NCBI GenBank assembly: GCA_024138025.1 | Contig: JAMXBD010001573.1 | Coordinates: forward strand, 186,001 to 250,000 | Reading direction: 5' to 3' | DNA: 64,000 nt | Origin: Combretum micranthum | Lineage: Eukaryota; Streptophyta; Magnoliopsida; Myrtales; Combretaceae | In this document: in pieces, positions 36,569 to 47,454 of the stretch | Layout of the letters: each line of letters opens with the position of its first letter | How positions within the stretch are numbered: position 1 is the first letter of the stretch | Notes under the pieces: model-generated | What the model saw: the letters and a program-made list of their open reading frames with translations, nothing else | The model's database searches: none | Told to the model about the DNA's origin: nothing | Program-made: the position numbers and the translations under genes

Positions 36569-36679
36569 ACTAGGTTATTAGGCATGACAATAGAGTTAAA
36601 ATCGAACCTAGAACTAAGTAACTAGGATAAAATTGGAGTTAAAAGCTAGGCTAATTAATAGTTTTCTTGTTGTAGGTTT

Positions 36680-37906
36680 CCTTGGGTGAAACCCGAGAAA
36701 GAGCTAGAAACTTCACCAAAAGACTAGATGAGACTATGGTGGAATACCGACTACGGCTAAGGGTATTATGAAGACTTTGCATTGGTACAACGACCTAGGA
36801 CATAAGGGAAATGTATAAATTATGGAAAGAAGGTCTTAGGTATACAAGATGGATATCTGTGATAGATCATTAAGATGATCCAATAAGAAGAAGAGATGGA
36901 CATATGGAGACTATTTATACCCTAGAGAGGGTGATGGTAGAATATGCTGGAGAACCCATGTTAAGAGAAGCCACATTTATTCTAAGAATGAAGGAAGCCC
37001 CACCCACCCAGACTTTGGGACTTGGCATGGTATAGGACCACTTTATGTGCATGCCCGTGATGACCTGATGATCATAGGGATTGGAATCTGGCGGATATTA
37101 GAAATCATTTTGTGTGGCAAGCTAGATACCTCGATATTATACCATTCCTAGGAGGAGCTCCAGCTCCACAAGTAGGAAACGGGGGAGTACATCTGATTAA
37201 TGCCCCAGTTGTTGAGGAAGATGAGGTGAATGAAGGAAACAATGAGGGAGGAGAAAACAATGTGGAGAATCTGAGGAGGAGGAAGACCCAGAAGAGGACC
37301 CAAATTGGATGGAAGAGAAATACCTAGATCCCCTACCCCTCCAGTCATAGCTCCAGAACAACCCAACCCACTACCAGAACCAGTTGTATGGGACTTCAAT
37401 AGGGATCTGGACATACCCGATAGTGGGAGGGTAGAACCAGAATTCGACCCCACCGTATGGAAAGATATATACCCGTAGGCGAGCATCCCCCTGAGGTTGA
37501 GGCCATAGCCCCTGAGCCGGTAGTTCCAGAACCTGTGGAGGAATGAATGAAGCTGACCCTTGGATAGGTGAATTCAGAGAAAGATGGAGCAGGATGTGGG
37601 AGAAGCTGGAAGAGAAGCGGAAAGAGAGATGGGAATTAGGAATGAATCCAATGATAGAGTTGATAGGAGGAAACAAATCAAGTAGGAGATCAAGAAGTGA
37701 GAGAAGAAGAAGAGGAAGAGGAAGAAGAAGAGGAAGAGGAAGAGGAAGAAGAAGAGGAGGAACCAGAGCCTCTAGCCCGACCCGCTCAGAGAAGGAGATT
37801 GACTGTAAGGGCCTATTTGAGTCAGTTCATCCGAAAGGATGATGGAGGATCTTCTAGTCGAGGACGACTCCCCAGCCCTCAGACGACTCTGATTAGTATA
37901 GGATAG
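36680..37906 (+). pseudogene. ORF0: extra ORF between primer site and gag (element 3)
   Basis: Coding-like sequence readable through several frameshifts: VSLGETRERARNF, VEYRLRLRVL, LWKEGLRYTRW, DWNLADIRNHFVWQARYLDI, then an acidic region, FNRDLDIPDSGRVEPEFDP, a (GAAGAG)n tract at about 37697-37765 coding some 20 Glu in one frame, and a basic C-terminus RRRLTVRAYLSQFIRK ending at 37906. Aligns with 580-1336 in element 1. The start after TTCTTGTTGTAG resembles a splice acceptor. Function unknown. I do not recognise a catalytic motif. Confidence 0.6.
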
Positions 37907-38472
37907 TATCCCATGAGTCCAATAGTTTCTTTTGAATAGTAGGCAATGCGGGATGCCAAATTGCCTTAGGATCTCTTTATGGTTTAGTATGTTGTTTTCC
38001 TTGTCTTTTCCTTCCATGTCCTAGATGTTGTTAGGTAGACTTTATCGGTTAGTATCGGAAGATTGATTTGTGTTGTCTAATTTTGTAAGCTTATTGAAAA
38101 ACAACTCTTGTACAGCACACAAATCAATGAAGTATTATGTTGATTCCAAGAATGAAGTTTCACAAGCATCATACTTTTGCATTAGTAGTAGCTACATTCA
38201 TTATACTTAATTGCATAAAATATTCTCATTCATATCATCATTTGATTCAGAAATTCTTTGTTATTATGATTTCTTGATTTGGAATTCCTTCGATTGCTAT
38301 GATTTCTTTACTTAAGAGCCTTTTTGTGAACGACTTGGAGCTTTAAATTTTCTTTGAGCCTTTTTATGAATTCTATATTTCTCTAAATTATTCCTAGAAT
38401 TTTCGAAAATTTAGCCAAGTTTTATAAGCCGCAAAACTCTAAAGAAGAAATAAAACTTATTAAGACAATATG
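37907..38472 (+). other. Non-coding gap between ORF0 and gag (element 3)
   Basis: AT-rich, stop-rich, ending in CAATATGTAACAG just before the gag reading frame. Matches in position the 1337-1824 gap of element 1. Could be a spacer or an intron. Confidence 0.4.
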
Positions 38473-39853
38473 TAACAGACGAAACCGGAGAAACCGAAAC
38501 GGGAGCAAGAACCACTCCCAAGTGAGGCTAGTAGCGCGAACCAACCAGATCACCCCAAGCTAGCATACCTGAAGCTGCTCAGCCGACCCCCAGGCAGCTA
38601 TGATGAATGCAATCGGGAATTTGACAAATATGTTTGCTGCATTCATCCAGAACCAAAACCAGAACCAACCCCAAAATCCCGAACCAAGTCTAAGGGTTCT
38701 GCATCTTTGCCACCACCTCCACCACCCCCTCCATACAGGAGAATGCAAGAGGAGTTTCCCATGCCACCAGAGGAGCAATCTTATAATGCTCGTTATCCAC
38801 CCCCTCCACCAAGAGGTTACCAGAGGAGTTCCCTCCCTGATTTTATAAAGAGCAACCGCTACTTTGATGGGGCGTTTGGAAAGCCCGATGAGGCAGAAGA
38901 TTGGTTGGCTCAAATTGAGCGCTCATTTGCAGCATACGAGACCCCACCACACCTCCGATTGGAGTACGGCACATACATGTTAAGTATAATGCACGTGTAT
39001 GGTGGGAATCGAAACGAAGGAGTTTGGCACCCCAGTTAGCTGGGAGACCTTTCGTAGAGAGTTCCTAGAGAACTATTTCCCCGCCAGCCTCCGAGTAAGG
39101 TACAGTGCAGATTTCCTGCATGTGAGACAAAGAGGCAGAACGATTGAGCAGTACGAAACAGAATTCAATCACCTACTGCAGTATGCTCCTGATCATACAA
39201 AAATAGTGAGGAGCTGCAGAAACAAGTATTCCTGGAAGGTCTCGATGAGGACCTAAGGTAAAGATACAGAATCTGGATTGTCGACCTACCTTGAGGTGAT
39301 CGAAAGGCCCGTTTGATTGAAGGGGCCAAGAAGAGAAAGTATGCTGAACCGGACAAAAGAGTGTTCGGAAAAAGGCACTTTGATGCCTCCAGCTCGAGCT
39401 ACAGAGGAAAAGATTCAAGCCTACCATGGTATTAAGGATAATCTGGTGGGAGTTTAACCAAACCAAGTCCAACATTTCTGTTGGAAGTGCAAAGGAGCCA
39501 CTACCCAAGGCAATGCCCCAGCTGAAGGCAAGTGTTTCTTTTGTGGCGAAGCAGGTCATCTGGTTTATGCTTGCCCAAAGAAGATGACTATAACCTGCTA
39601 CCTTTGCAAGGAAAAGGGCCATGTAACCTCCGAGTGCCCTCAGCGGAAAAGTGGGACTACCCGGCCTTACGGGAATCCAGGAAATGATAACACCCAAAGG
39701 TCCGGTAGCAAAGTGGAACCGTGCAGCCTCGGCCATGCATGGATGCGGCTGTATAACTTTGAAGGCCAATGGATGATCGAGGATGATGAGGAGGAAGGCA
39801 TGGAGCTGGCCGCGCTGGACCAAGAGACGATGTGGATGGCGGCCTAGTGACAG
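38473..39853 (+). pseudogene. gag: gag with three zinc knuckles (element 3)
   Basis: Order: basic/polar start, AMMNAIGNLTNMFAAF with an NQNQNQ run, proline-rich linker (LPPPPPPPPYRRMQEEFP), SSLPDFIKSNRYFDGAFGKP and EAEDWLAQIERSF, the gag core (SWETFRREFLENYFPASLRV), then knuckles CWKCKGATTQGN (damaged by a missing base), CFFCGEAGHLVYAC and CYLCKEKGHVTSEC at 39482-39643. An acidic tail leads to a predicted splice donor at 39853/39854. At least five one-base losses break the frame. Starts are uncertain because ORF0 may be joined to gag. Confidence 0.8.
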
Positions 39854-40016
39854 GTTAGTAACAAGTTCCTTTTTAAGATAAAGTTCTTTGTTTTTAGCAA
39901 GTTTTAAAAAGGAAAATTTAAAACTGTGAAAGAGGAAAAGTTGAAATCTGGAAACCCTGGAATAGATAGCTGTTGAGTGATTAGGACCAAGTAGTGATAA
40001 ATGTTTATGGTAACAG
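39854..40016 (+). other. Predicted gag-protease intron (element 3)
   Basis: 163 bp, donor GTGACAG|GTTAGT, acceptor GGTAACAG|GACGC. Removal joins LVT to the protease start as LVT-G-RIGV, phase 1, at the residue position of the element 1 intron (6675-6791). The frame upstream needs one missing base near 39820-39830 to agree with the main gag frame, in line with the many one-base losses in this stretch. Confidence 0.55.
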
Positions 40017-40360
40017 GACGCATAGGAGTAAATGGGAATGAAGCTTATGTGTTGTTTGATACGGGAGCACCCACTCCTTTATCACTACCAGCTTGGCTAA
40101 GCGGCTTGGTCTACCCATAGCCATGACAACCACAACCTTAAGGATTAAGACACCCACAGGTAGTGTTGTGTCGACTCGAGAGATAATAAAGGATTGTTTG
40201 CTAGAAATCCAAGGACATCTCAGCAAGCGATTTGATAGTCTTGGAGATGAGTAAATATGAAGTTATCCTTGGGATGAATTGGCTAAGTAAGGTTAAAGCC
40301 ATTGTGGACTGTCAAAGAAAGATGATAAGTTTTGATGACCACAGGAGGAGAGAGTAGACT
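40017..40360 (+). pseudogene. pro: Aspartic protease (element 3)
   Basis: RIGVNGNEAYVLFDTGA carries the DTG catalytic triad intact; HSFITTSLAKRLGLPIA follows after a one-base shift, then RIKTPTGSVVSTREIIKDC and, after another shift, MSKYEVILGMNWLSKVKAIV. Classic Ty3/gypsy protease order. Confidence 0.8.
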
Positions 40361-41180
40361 TCCTTGGAGAGATCATGGTGCGAAGAGATTCGGTTAAGCT
40401 CCTTCGAGCTAATGATGGAAGATGAGGAAATTGTGCCAATAGAAGATGCCTGGATTAGAGAGGAGAGAGGAGAAAAGTGACATACCCGTGGTAATGAGTT
40501 TGAAGATGTATTTCCTGAAGTCTTACCCGGTTACCACCAAAAAGAGAGATTGATTTTGAAATCACTCTAGCTCCAGGTACAGAGCCGATATCAAAGGCAC
40601 CATACCGGATGGCTCCGGTGGAATTGAAGGAATTAAAGACCCAATTACAGGAGCTTTTGGATCAAGGATTCATAAGACCCAGCGTGTCGCCATGGGGCGC
40701 ACCGGTGTTGTTTGTGAAAGAAGGACGGGTCTATGAGATTATGTATCGATTATCGGGAGTTGAATAAAGTCACCATCAAAAATCGATACCCCCTTCCAAG
40801 AATCGACGACCTCTTTGATCAGCTCAAGGGGCAAGTGTGTTCTCGCGCATTGATTTGCGCTCGGTTATCACCATTGAGAATCAAGCCGGAAGATGTGCCT
40901 AAGACAGCCTTTCGTACACGGTACGGGCACTATGAGTTCTTAGTGATGCCGTTTGGATTAACAATGCACCTGCTGCATTATGGACCTCATGAACCGAGTA
41001 TAAACCTCTTGGATAATGTGTAATTGTGTTCATAGACGACATCCTAATCTATTCAAAACCAGAGAACAACATGAGGAGCATCTAGAATGGCGTTACAAAC
41101 TTGAGAGAAAATAAGTTGTACGCCAAGCTATCCAAGTGTGATTTTTGGTTGGATAGATATCTTTTCTTGGACATGTAGTG
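40361..41180 (+). pseudogene. pol: Reverse transcriptase (element 3)
   Basis: Leader with [20 protein letters not shown], then [74 protein letters not shown] and the catalytic loop VFIDDILIYS near 41025-41055. About eight one-base deletions break the frame (for example in the fingers motif near 40720 and after GLT near 40960). YxDD is FIDD. Confidence 0.85.
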
Positions 41181-41830
41181 ACGGGAGGAATATCAGTAGA
41201 CCCAGAAAAGATCAAGCTGTAGTGGATTGGAAACAGCCCGAAACGGTAACGAGTGAGAAGCTTCCTAGGTTTGGCTGGTTATTACCGCAAGTTTGTAAAG
41301 GATTTCTCCAAGATTGCCAAACCTTGACTCAACTGACGCAAAAGAATGAGAAATTCGAATGGACAGATAAGAGGGAGCAAAGTTTCCAAGAGTTGAAACG
41401 GCGCTTAGTATCAGCTCCAATTTGGTATTGCCGACCCGAAAAGCCGTACACAGTGCATAGCGACGCCTCTAGGAATGGCCTCGGTTGTGTACTGATGCAA
41501 AAGGGAAAGTCATTGCCTATGCCTCCAGGCAATTAAGGCCTCATGACAGAACTATCCAACACATGATTTGGAATTGGCCGCTGTGGTTTTTGCCTTGAAG
41601 TTATGGAGACATTATTTGTATGGGCAAAGTGTGAAGTGTACACAGATCACAAGAGTCTCAAATATTTGTTCACACAAAAGGAGTTAAATATGAGGGAGAG
41701 ACGGTGGTTGGAACTCATCAAGGACTATGACTTGGGAATAAATTACTGGGGAAAGGTAAATGCTGTGGCTGACGCCTTGAGCAGAAAGAATTATGGAGAA
41801 GTGGCAGGCCTAATCACAGAGCAAAAAGAG
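41181..41830 (+). pseudogene. pol: RNase H (element 3)
   Basis: RT connection with LTQKNEKFEWTDKREQSFQE, then KPYTVHSDASRNGLGCVLMQ (catalytic Asp), and from 41603 in the long open frame [37 protein letters not shown] and NAVADALSRKN. Two one-base losses near 41520-41600 separate the halves. Confidence 0.85.
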
Positions 41831-42900
41831 CTGATAAAGGAATTCGAAAGGTTAAGGATTGAATTCGTAGGGCAAGATGTCGATGTGGAGATAGCAAATT
41901 TGGTTATGGAACCCACTTTGATCGACAGGATTAAAGAAGCCCAAAGATATGATGAGGCGATAAAGAAGATCAAAGAAGAAGTGCTCAAAGGGAAGTATAG
42001 TGACTTTACCCTGGATGATGAAGAGGTGGTTAGAATGAAAGGAAGATTATGTGTACCGGAAGATGAAGAATTGAGAAAAGAGATCATGAGCGAAGCTCAC
42101 AACTCCGGTTACACTGTGCATCCGGGAGGTACAAAAATGTATCAGGACATAAAAAGCCACTATTGGTGGAATGGATTGAAGAGGGATGTGGCGGATTATG
42201 TTATGAAGTGCGCCGTGTGTCAGCAAGTCAAAGTGGAACATCAACGGCCAGGTGGATTATTAAAGCCACTACCTATCCCCGAATGGAAGTGGGATCAAAT
42301 TTCAATGGACTTTGTGTGTGGATTCCCGAGGACATCCACTGGATGTGATGCAGTCTGGGTTATAGTGGATCGTTTGACGAAGTCAGCACACTTCCTACCA
42401 ATTAATATGACCTATTCATTGGACAAATTGGCTAGGATATACATCGGAGATTGTGCGACTCATGGTATTCCAGCGGGAATCATTTCAGATCGGGATCCAA
42501 GGTTTGTTTCAAAGTTCTGGATGAGCCTACAAAAGAGCCTAGGCACCAAGTTGCATTTCAGTACTGCCTACCATCCTCAGACAGATGGACAGTCTGAGCG
42601 AACCATTCAGACCTTGGAGGACATGTTAAGGGCTTGCATATTGGAATTCAAAGGAAGTTGGGATAATCATATACCCCTAATCGAGTTTGCCTATAACAAT
42701 AGCTACCACTCAACCATTCAGATGCCACCATACGAAGCCTATATGGACGGCGTTGTAGGTCCCCTCTGTTTTGGGATGATGTGGAAAAGCTAGCTATTGG
42801 TCCTGAATTGGTTCAAGAAGCAGCTGATAAAGTCCGGGTTATTCAACAGAAAATGAAAGAGGCTCAAGACAGACAAAGAGTTGGGCTGATCTGAAGAGAA
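41831..42900 (+). pseudogene. pol: Integrase zinc domain and catalytic core (element 3)
   Basis: Longest open frame of the element (41603-42793, 396 codons, shared with RNase H). Zinc domain: H in EAHNSGYTVHPGG and CAVCQQVKVEHQRPGGLLKP. Core: first Asp in WKWDQISMDFVCG, second in GIISDRDPRFVSKFW, Glu in the GQSERTIQTLEDML block (D-D-35-E pattern). It ends with YNNSYHSTIQMPPYEA, then a frameshift near 42740. These catalytic residues are intact. Confidence 0.92.
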
Positions 42901-42935
42901 GAGAACTGGAATTTCAAGTAGGCGATCATGTCTAT

Positions 42936-43358
42936 TTGAAGATAAACCCAATCAAGAGCATAAAGAGAATGCGGGCTCAAGGGAAATTAAGCCCAAGGTA
43001 TATTGGACCTTTTGAGATCTTGGAAAGAGTGGGAGATTTGGCCTATCGGCTAGCCCTGCCGCCGAATTTGTCGGGAGTTCATAATGTGTTCCACGTATCA
43101 GTGTTAAGGAAGTATGTACCTGACCCTGAGCGGATAGTGGAGTTGGAACCGATTCGGTTAAAGGAAAATCTCACCTACGAAGAGCACCCAGTAGAAATCT
43201 TGGATAAGAAGACTCAGAAGCTTCGGAATAAAGAGATATATGTTAAAGTATTGTGGAGAAACCACACTTCTGAGGAAGCGACTTGGGAAGCCGAAGAGGA
43301 AATCCGAAGGAAATACCCCGAGTTGTTTGAGAATCAAGGTACGTCAGTTCAGTTTTGA
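42936..43358 (+). CDS. pol: Integrase C-terminal and chromodomain-like tail (element 3)
   Basis: 140 codons open to the natural stop. GKLSPRYIGPFEILERVGDL and GVHNVFHVSVLRKYV form the GPY/F module; LTYEEHPVEILDKKTQKLRN and VKVLWRNHTSEEATWEAEEE form the chromodomain-like tail ending KYPELFENQG. It is the C-terminal piece of pol, not a separate gene; it is split from the core by frameshifts between 42740 and 42900. The tail places the element in the chromovirus branch (Tekay/Del, from family knowledge). Confidence 0.85.
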   Translation: MKINPIKSIKRMRAQGKLSPRYIGPFEILERVGDLAYRLALPPNLSGVHNVFHVSVLRKYVPDPERIVELEPIRLKENLTYEEHPVEILDKKTQKLRNKEIYVKVLWRNHTSEEATWEAEEEIRRKYPELFENQGTSVQF

Positions 43359-43373
43359 GGACAAAACTCTTTT

Positions 43374-43387
43374 TAAGGTGGGTAGGT
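43374..43387 (+). other. Weak polypurine tract (element 3)
   Basis: TTAAGGTGGGTAGGT just before the TGTAAACCCC LTR start. It has T interruptions, unlike the clean tract of element 1. A lost or wrong base is possible. Confidence 0.6.
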
Positions 43388-46300
43388 TGTAAACCCCGGT
43401 TTTTCAAGTAGCCAAGAAACCCTAGAACCGGAAACCAAAACCCTAAACCGGAATAGCTCAAGCCTGGAGTGAGAACTAGGAACCCTAATTCCGGCTTTTC
43501 CTCGGTTTCCAATTAATAAACTTTTCTAAGAAAATTTAATTTTGATTATAGTTCTTGATATATTTCAAACTAAGAAAATATTGATTTTAAGAAAATTTCA
43601 ATTCCGGGTCATCCCGAGACCCATTATAGAAAAACGTGCCCCGGAACTAGAATTTCAAAAATATACTTATGAGTACTCATTTGAACCGAAATAAAATAAG
43701 GATTTCAAAAATATATTTTTCATAATTTTCCGGTTTATGAAAAATACAGTTATAGCCTTTTTATTCGTATTTCATTACTACCGGAAATTAAATTGTCTTG
43801 TCAACTATTCATTACTATTCATAAAGTACTACCTACCTACCTATTAGCCCCTACAAGTCTAACTCTTACCATCAATCAAATCTCTTCCATTCTTCCATAA
43901 CTTTTGTCCCTTCACTTCATTTCAACTTATGACAAGTGATGCAAATCAATCAAAGCTAAATCAAGATGGAACAAAGCAAGCTTCCCCCCTCCCCTTAAGC
44001 TTCAAACCGGCGCCAATTTGCCCCCCCCCCCTCCATGCTCCTTTTGAATTTTCCTTATTCATTTAACCTAATTCACTTCCTATATAACTATCTTTCCTCT
44101 CTCTCTCCTCATTCTTCACTTTCCAAATTTTACAAAGTGTAAAAAGCTCCAAAATCCTCTCCTTTTCTCTCTTGGCCGAAACTTGGGCCCCCCACACACA
44201 CACACAACTTCCATTTCTCTTATATCTCCATTCACTTCAAGTAAGTAAAGTTCCACTTCTTCCCACTCATAAAACTTTGTTATGGCTAAGTGATTTTTGG
44301 ATATTTCAACTCCATGTCCCCATGATCTTTTAGTAGGGACAATGAGATATCAAAACAAAAATCCCGAACCATTACAAAGTGGATCTAACTTTTAAAGAAG
44401 CTTTCATACCAAAAGCTTATTTCCTTCAACAAAAAGTGTTTTTAAACAAAGATCTTTTATAAAAATATAGTTTTTATGTTTTCAAAACTCATTTAAGCAT
44501 TTGATAAAGTAGATCCATCACTTTATCACTCATGATCATGTAGGCATTTAAAGTTTCATTATTATTTTGTTTTTATGTGCAAAATAGTCTTAAATACTTT
44601 TGTCTTTAGTAAATGACTTTCCTAGTATATAGATCTATAGATAGATGAGTCCATGAAGTCAAAAAGAAAAGTACTTTACAAGAAAAAGACTTATGAAAAT
44701 TCGGATGACTTTGAAAACCTAGGTCAAAAACACTTTTAACAACTTCTAAACATATATTTTATAAGAGAAATGAAGCCTATGGGTAATAGATAATGTTTAG
44801 TAGTATTTTTATGAGTCTAAATGAGTTTTTACTAAAGAAAATGTTGGAAACAAGAAATAAAGTCCATAGAGTTTTGAGTTAAAAGTCATGTAGACAAAAA
44901 TTCGTAATAATGGATGTAGGGTTAGAAAACACTATTTTTCCAACTTCAAAAATGATATTTTCTTAAATAAATGAAGTCCTTAGGATATAGGTATAATAAA
45001 TACTTAAAGTTTTAAGTACAAAATATATTTTCCTAAAGGAATCAACTTGAAAATGGACTTTTGTAAATTCGGATTTTTGGAAACCCCATAGTAAAAGACC
45101 CACTTAAAAGTTTAAAATGTGGATTTTATTAAAGAAATAAAGGCCTTAGGATATAACTAATATAAGGGTCAAAATTTCTTTAAAAAAGTAGAGTTTTTCT
45201 AAAGAAAATCCTTGTAATATGTAGGAGTGGTCAAGTGTAGGAAATTCACTTACTAAACATTGGTGTAAAATGGTTTCTAAGAAAAGTTTATTTTAAAATT
45301 CTTTAAATCTAAAAAGTTATGAGAACATAGACTCATTAAAGTTCACATCATGACATTCATGATAGGGAAAACCATTACCATTGCATTTAGTATCATTTAT
45401 ACTTAGGAATCTCAAATGCATTCATGAAAACCGCATTTTTGGAATTGAAACCCGCTGTACAGATCTGATCCCTCAATTCCGAGGCTTAGATATTTTCAAA
45501 ACTTGATTTAAACTTCATATTTAGAAAGCTCTTCCGAAGTAGATAGAAATCGGTATAAAATTTGCGAAATTCCGACTTAAAACGACCAAGTTATGGCCAT
45601 TTTAAAACGGAACTTGAAATGACGCGAATTCGATTTTACTAAGTTTTCTTAGAGTTTAGTGTCCTAAGTTGATAGAATACTTATTAGGGTATTTTCTTAT
45701 ATGAATAGGTGAACCCGTGGACGGTGACTATTTGCCTCCGGACTATTATTACTAGAAGAACGGAGTACCAATGGCGGAGTGAGTTTTTCTTCCCGATTCA
45801 TTTATTGTATGTGCTTGTAAAGTAGTGCACTAGAATGTAGGTCAATGAATGGAATATGAATGATGGGGATTAATGGGAAATTATATGATTGATGATGATG
45901 TGAGAACACAAATTAAGAATATCGAAACGGGTGATAAACTTTGATTGTATAGTTAGCTATGATGGATGGTCTGATAAATTGATTGATCGCCTAAGTAAAT
46001 TGGCTTAATCAACTACTTGGACTAATGCTAAATTGCATGTGCATATCAAAGGGGATGGAGCATGAGCATTTGTAGGTTAGTCGTGAACCATAACGACATC
46101 GAATAATCGTAGGTAGTCGTGAACCATAAACGACATCGAATAATCGTAGGTTAGTCGTGAACCATAAACGACATCGAATAATCGTAGGTTAGTCGTGAAC
46201 CATAAACGACATCGAATAATCGTAGGTTAGCCGTGAACCATAAACAGGATATTGTTAGTACCGCAGTATTCGTTAATCTGCTAACCTGGGATGGAGGGCG

Positions 46301-46847
46301 CAATTCCATCCACATATGATTTTCGGTTGGTCATATGTATGTTGAACTCATGTGTTTGTGTACACTTGCTTGATTAATAACTTGATTGAATTGCTGTGAC
46401 ATAAATGTTTTTGTGGGAGATTACACTCACTAAGCTAGTTAGCTTACGTCCCTACAGTCCATTCCTTTTGCAGCTTACACATTTATGGCTTAGGCACGAG
46501 ACCCGGCTGAACAGGTACCGAAGCTAGAGTTTTCCCTAGAAGTTGTAATTTCTGTATTAGACTTCCATAGAAAACTTCTAAGACTTGGATGACTGTAATG
46601 GACCGTTAAATATTCTTTTGCGGGGGAATGCCTCTTAGAAATTGTAATATTTATTTATTTCATGAATTATATCCTATTGCCTATGCATGCCAAATTAAGC
46701 TTTTATCGCCATTCGGACTTGTACTCTATTGTGTAAAGGACGCCTTACATCTATATGAGACTCTCGAAAGACTAAGGTGGTTAATTCGGGAATCTTATAT
46801 GGCATATGGCGGACTGTTACGTTTAGGGTACCCTATGGGGGGTGACA
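43388..46847 (+). mobile_element. 3' LTR of element 3
   Basis: 3460 bp, 74 bp shorter than the 5' LTR. One 38-bp repeat unit accounts for about half of this; most of the rest is scattered single-base losses. TATA at 44081-44087. Confidence 0.95.
46072..46246 (+). repeat. 38-bp tandem repeat, about five copies (3' LTR of element 3)
   Basis: Units start at 46072, 46109, 46146, 46184 and 46222. The first two are 37 bp, each lacking a different base. The last is partial and has GCCGTG, matching the last unit of the 5' array. Confidence 0.97.
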
Positions 46848-46906
46848 AACTTTTGTGAGTCAGACTCAAGTAGTTCGTAAGTTGTTTCGACTCAATTACA
46901 GCCTTA
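46848..46906. mobile_element. hAT-like MITE, right part, split by element 3
   Basis: Continues the MITE from 33014 after the AACTT duplication; ends in GACTCAATTACAGCCTTA, inverted to the left terminus at 32674. Confidence 0.6.
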
Positions 46907-47454
46907 CTCCATTTTTTATTTATTTATTTTTTTGTTTATTGAGGAATATTTCCCCTGCCGTTTCATTCGTCCGTTCTGGTCTAGGCTGGCTACTTCGCCC
47001 AAAATAATGAAGCCCAAATAAAAAATAAGTAGGTAATAATTAGAGGAAAGAAAAAATCCAAACTCCTGGAAATTTGCATAGAATTGTCGACACAGATCGC
47101 AAATTTTTTGAAAATATGGGCGACGATGGAGCCTGTTAGACATTAGTGCTTAAACCAGCTGGGTTTTAAATCTTTGAGAACACAACTTAAAAGAAGGTTA
47201 ATAATTTTGGGTGCCTAGATTTGAAATAGAGGGTTTAATTGATTGTGTAACTCAACATGGAGTCGAGTAGGATGAGCTCTCATTGATTAACTTGTCTATG
47301 TAATGAGCTTAATAAAGAGGTCTAGCCCATATAAGGAGCATTTATTACCCATATAATGTGTCAAAGTGTAAAGGTTGATGCTATCACAAGCTTATCTCGT
47401 TGTTGTAAAGCTAAATTAAACAAGATAAAAAATCAGATGTGCTCTGGAACTATC
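46907..47454. other. Intergenic stretch between the split MITE and pseudogene B
   Basis: No gene recognised. From about 47270 the sequence is paralogous to 62075 onwards (shared TTAATAAAGAGGTC and AGCCCAT words), so it marks the 3' flank of the duplicated unit. Confidence 0.6.

Larger units (their letters stand above)
33015..46847 (+). mobile_element. Element 3: complete Tekay/Del-like chromovirus, TSD AACTT
   Basis: 13,833 bp. LTRs 33015-36548 and 43388-46847 (TGTAAACCCC...GTGACA), perfect TSD AACTT (33010-33014; 46848-46852), tRNA-iMet primer site, ORF0, gag, intron-like gap, protease, RT, RNase H, integrase, chromodomain-like tail and a weak purine tract. LTR substitutions are few, so it is the youngest full element here. 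Coding frames from 38.6 to 42.9 kb are broken mainly by one-base losses, which may be sequencing errors. Confidence 0.95.

Noticed and set aside
37371..38017. Minus-strand open frames opposite ORF0
   Set aside because: Shadows of the GA-rich plus strand; no recognisable domain and the element reads on plus.
39173..39823. 216-codon minus-strand open frame
   Set aside because: Lies opposite gag zinc knuckles, which are clearly coded on plus. No domain of its own.
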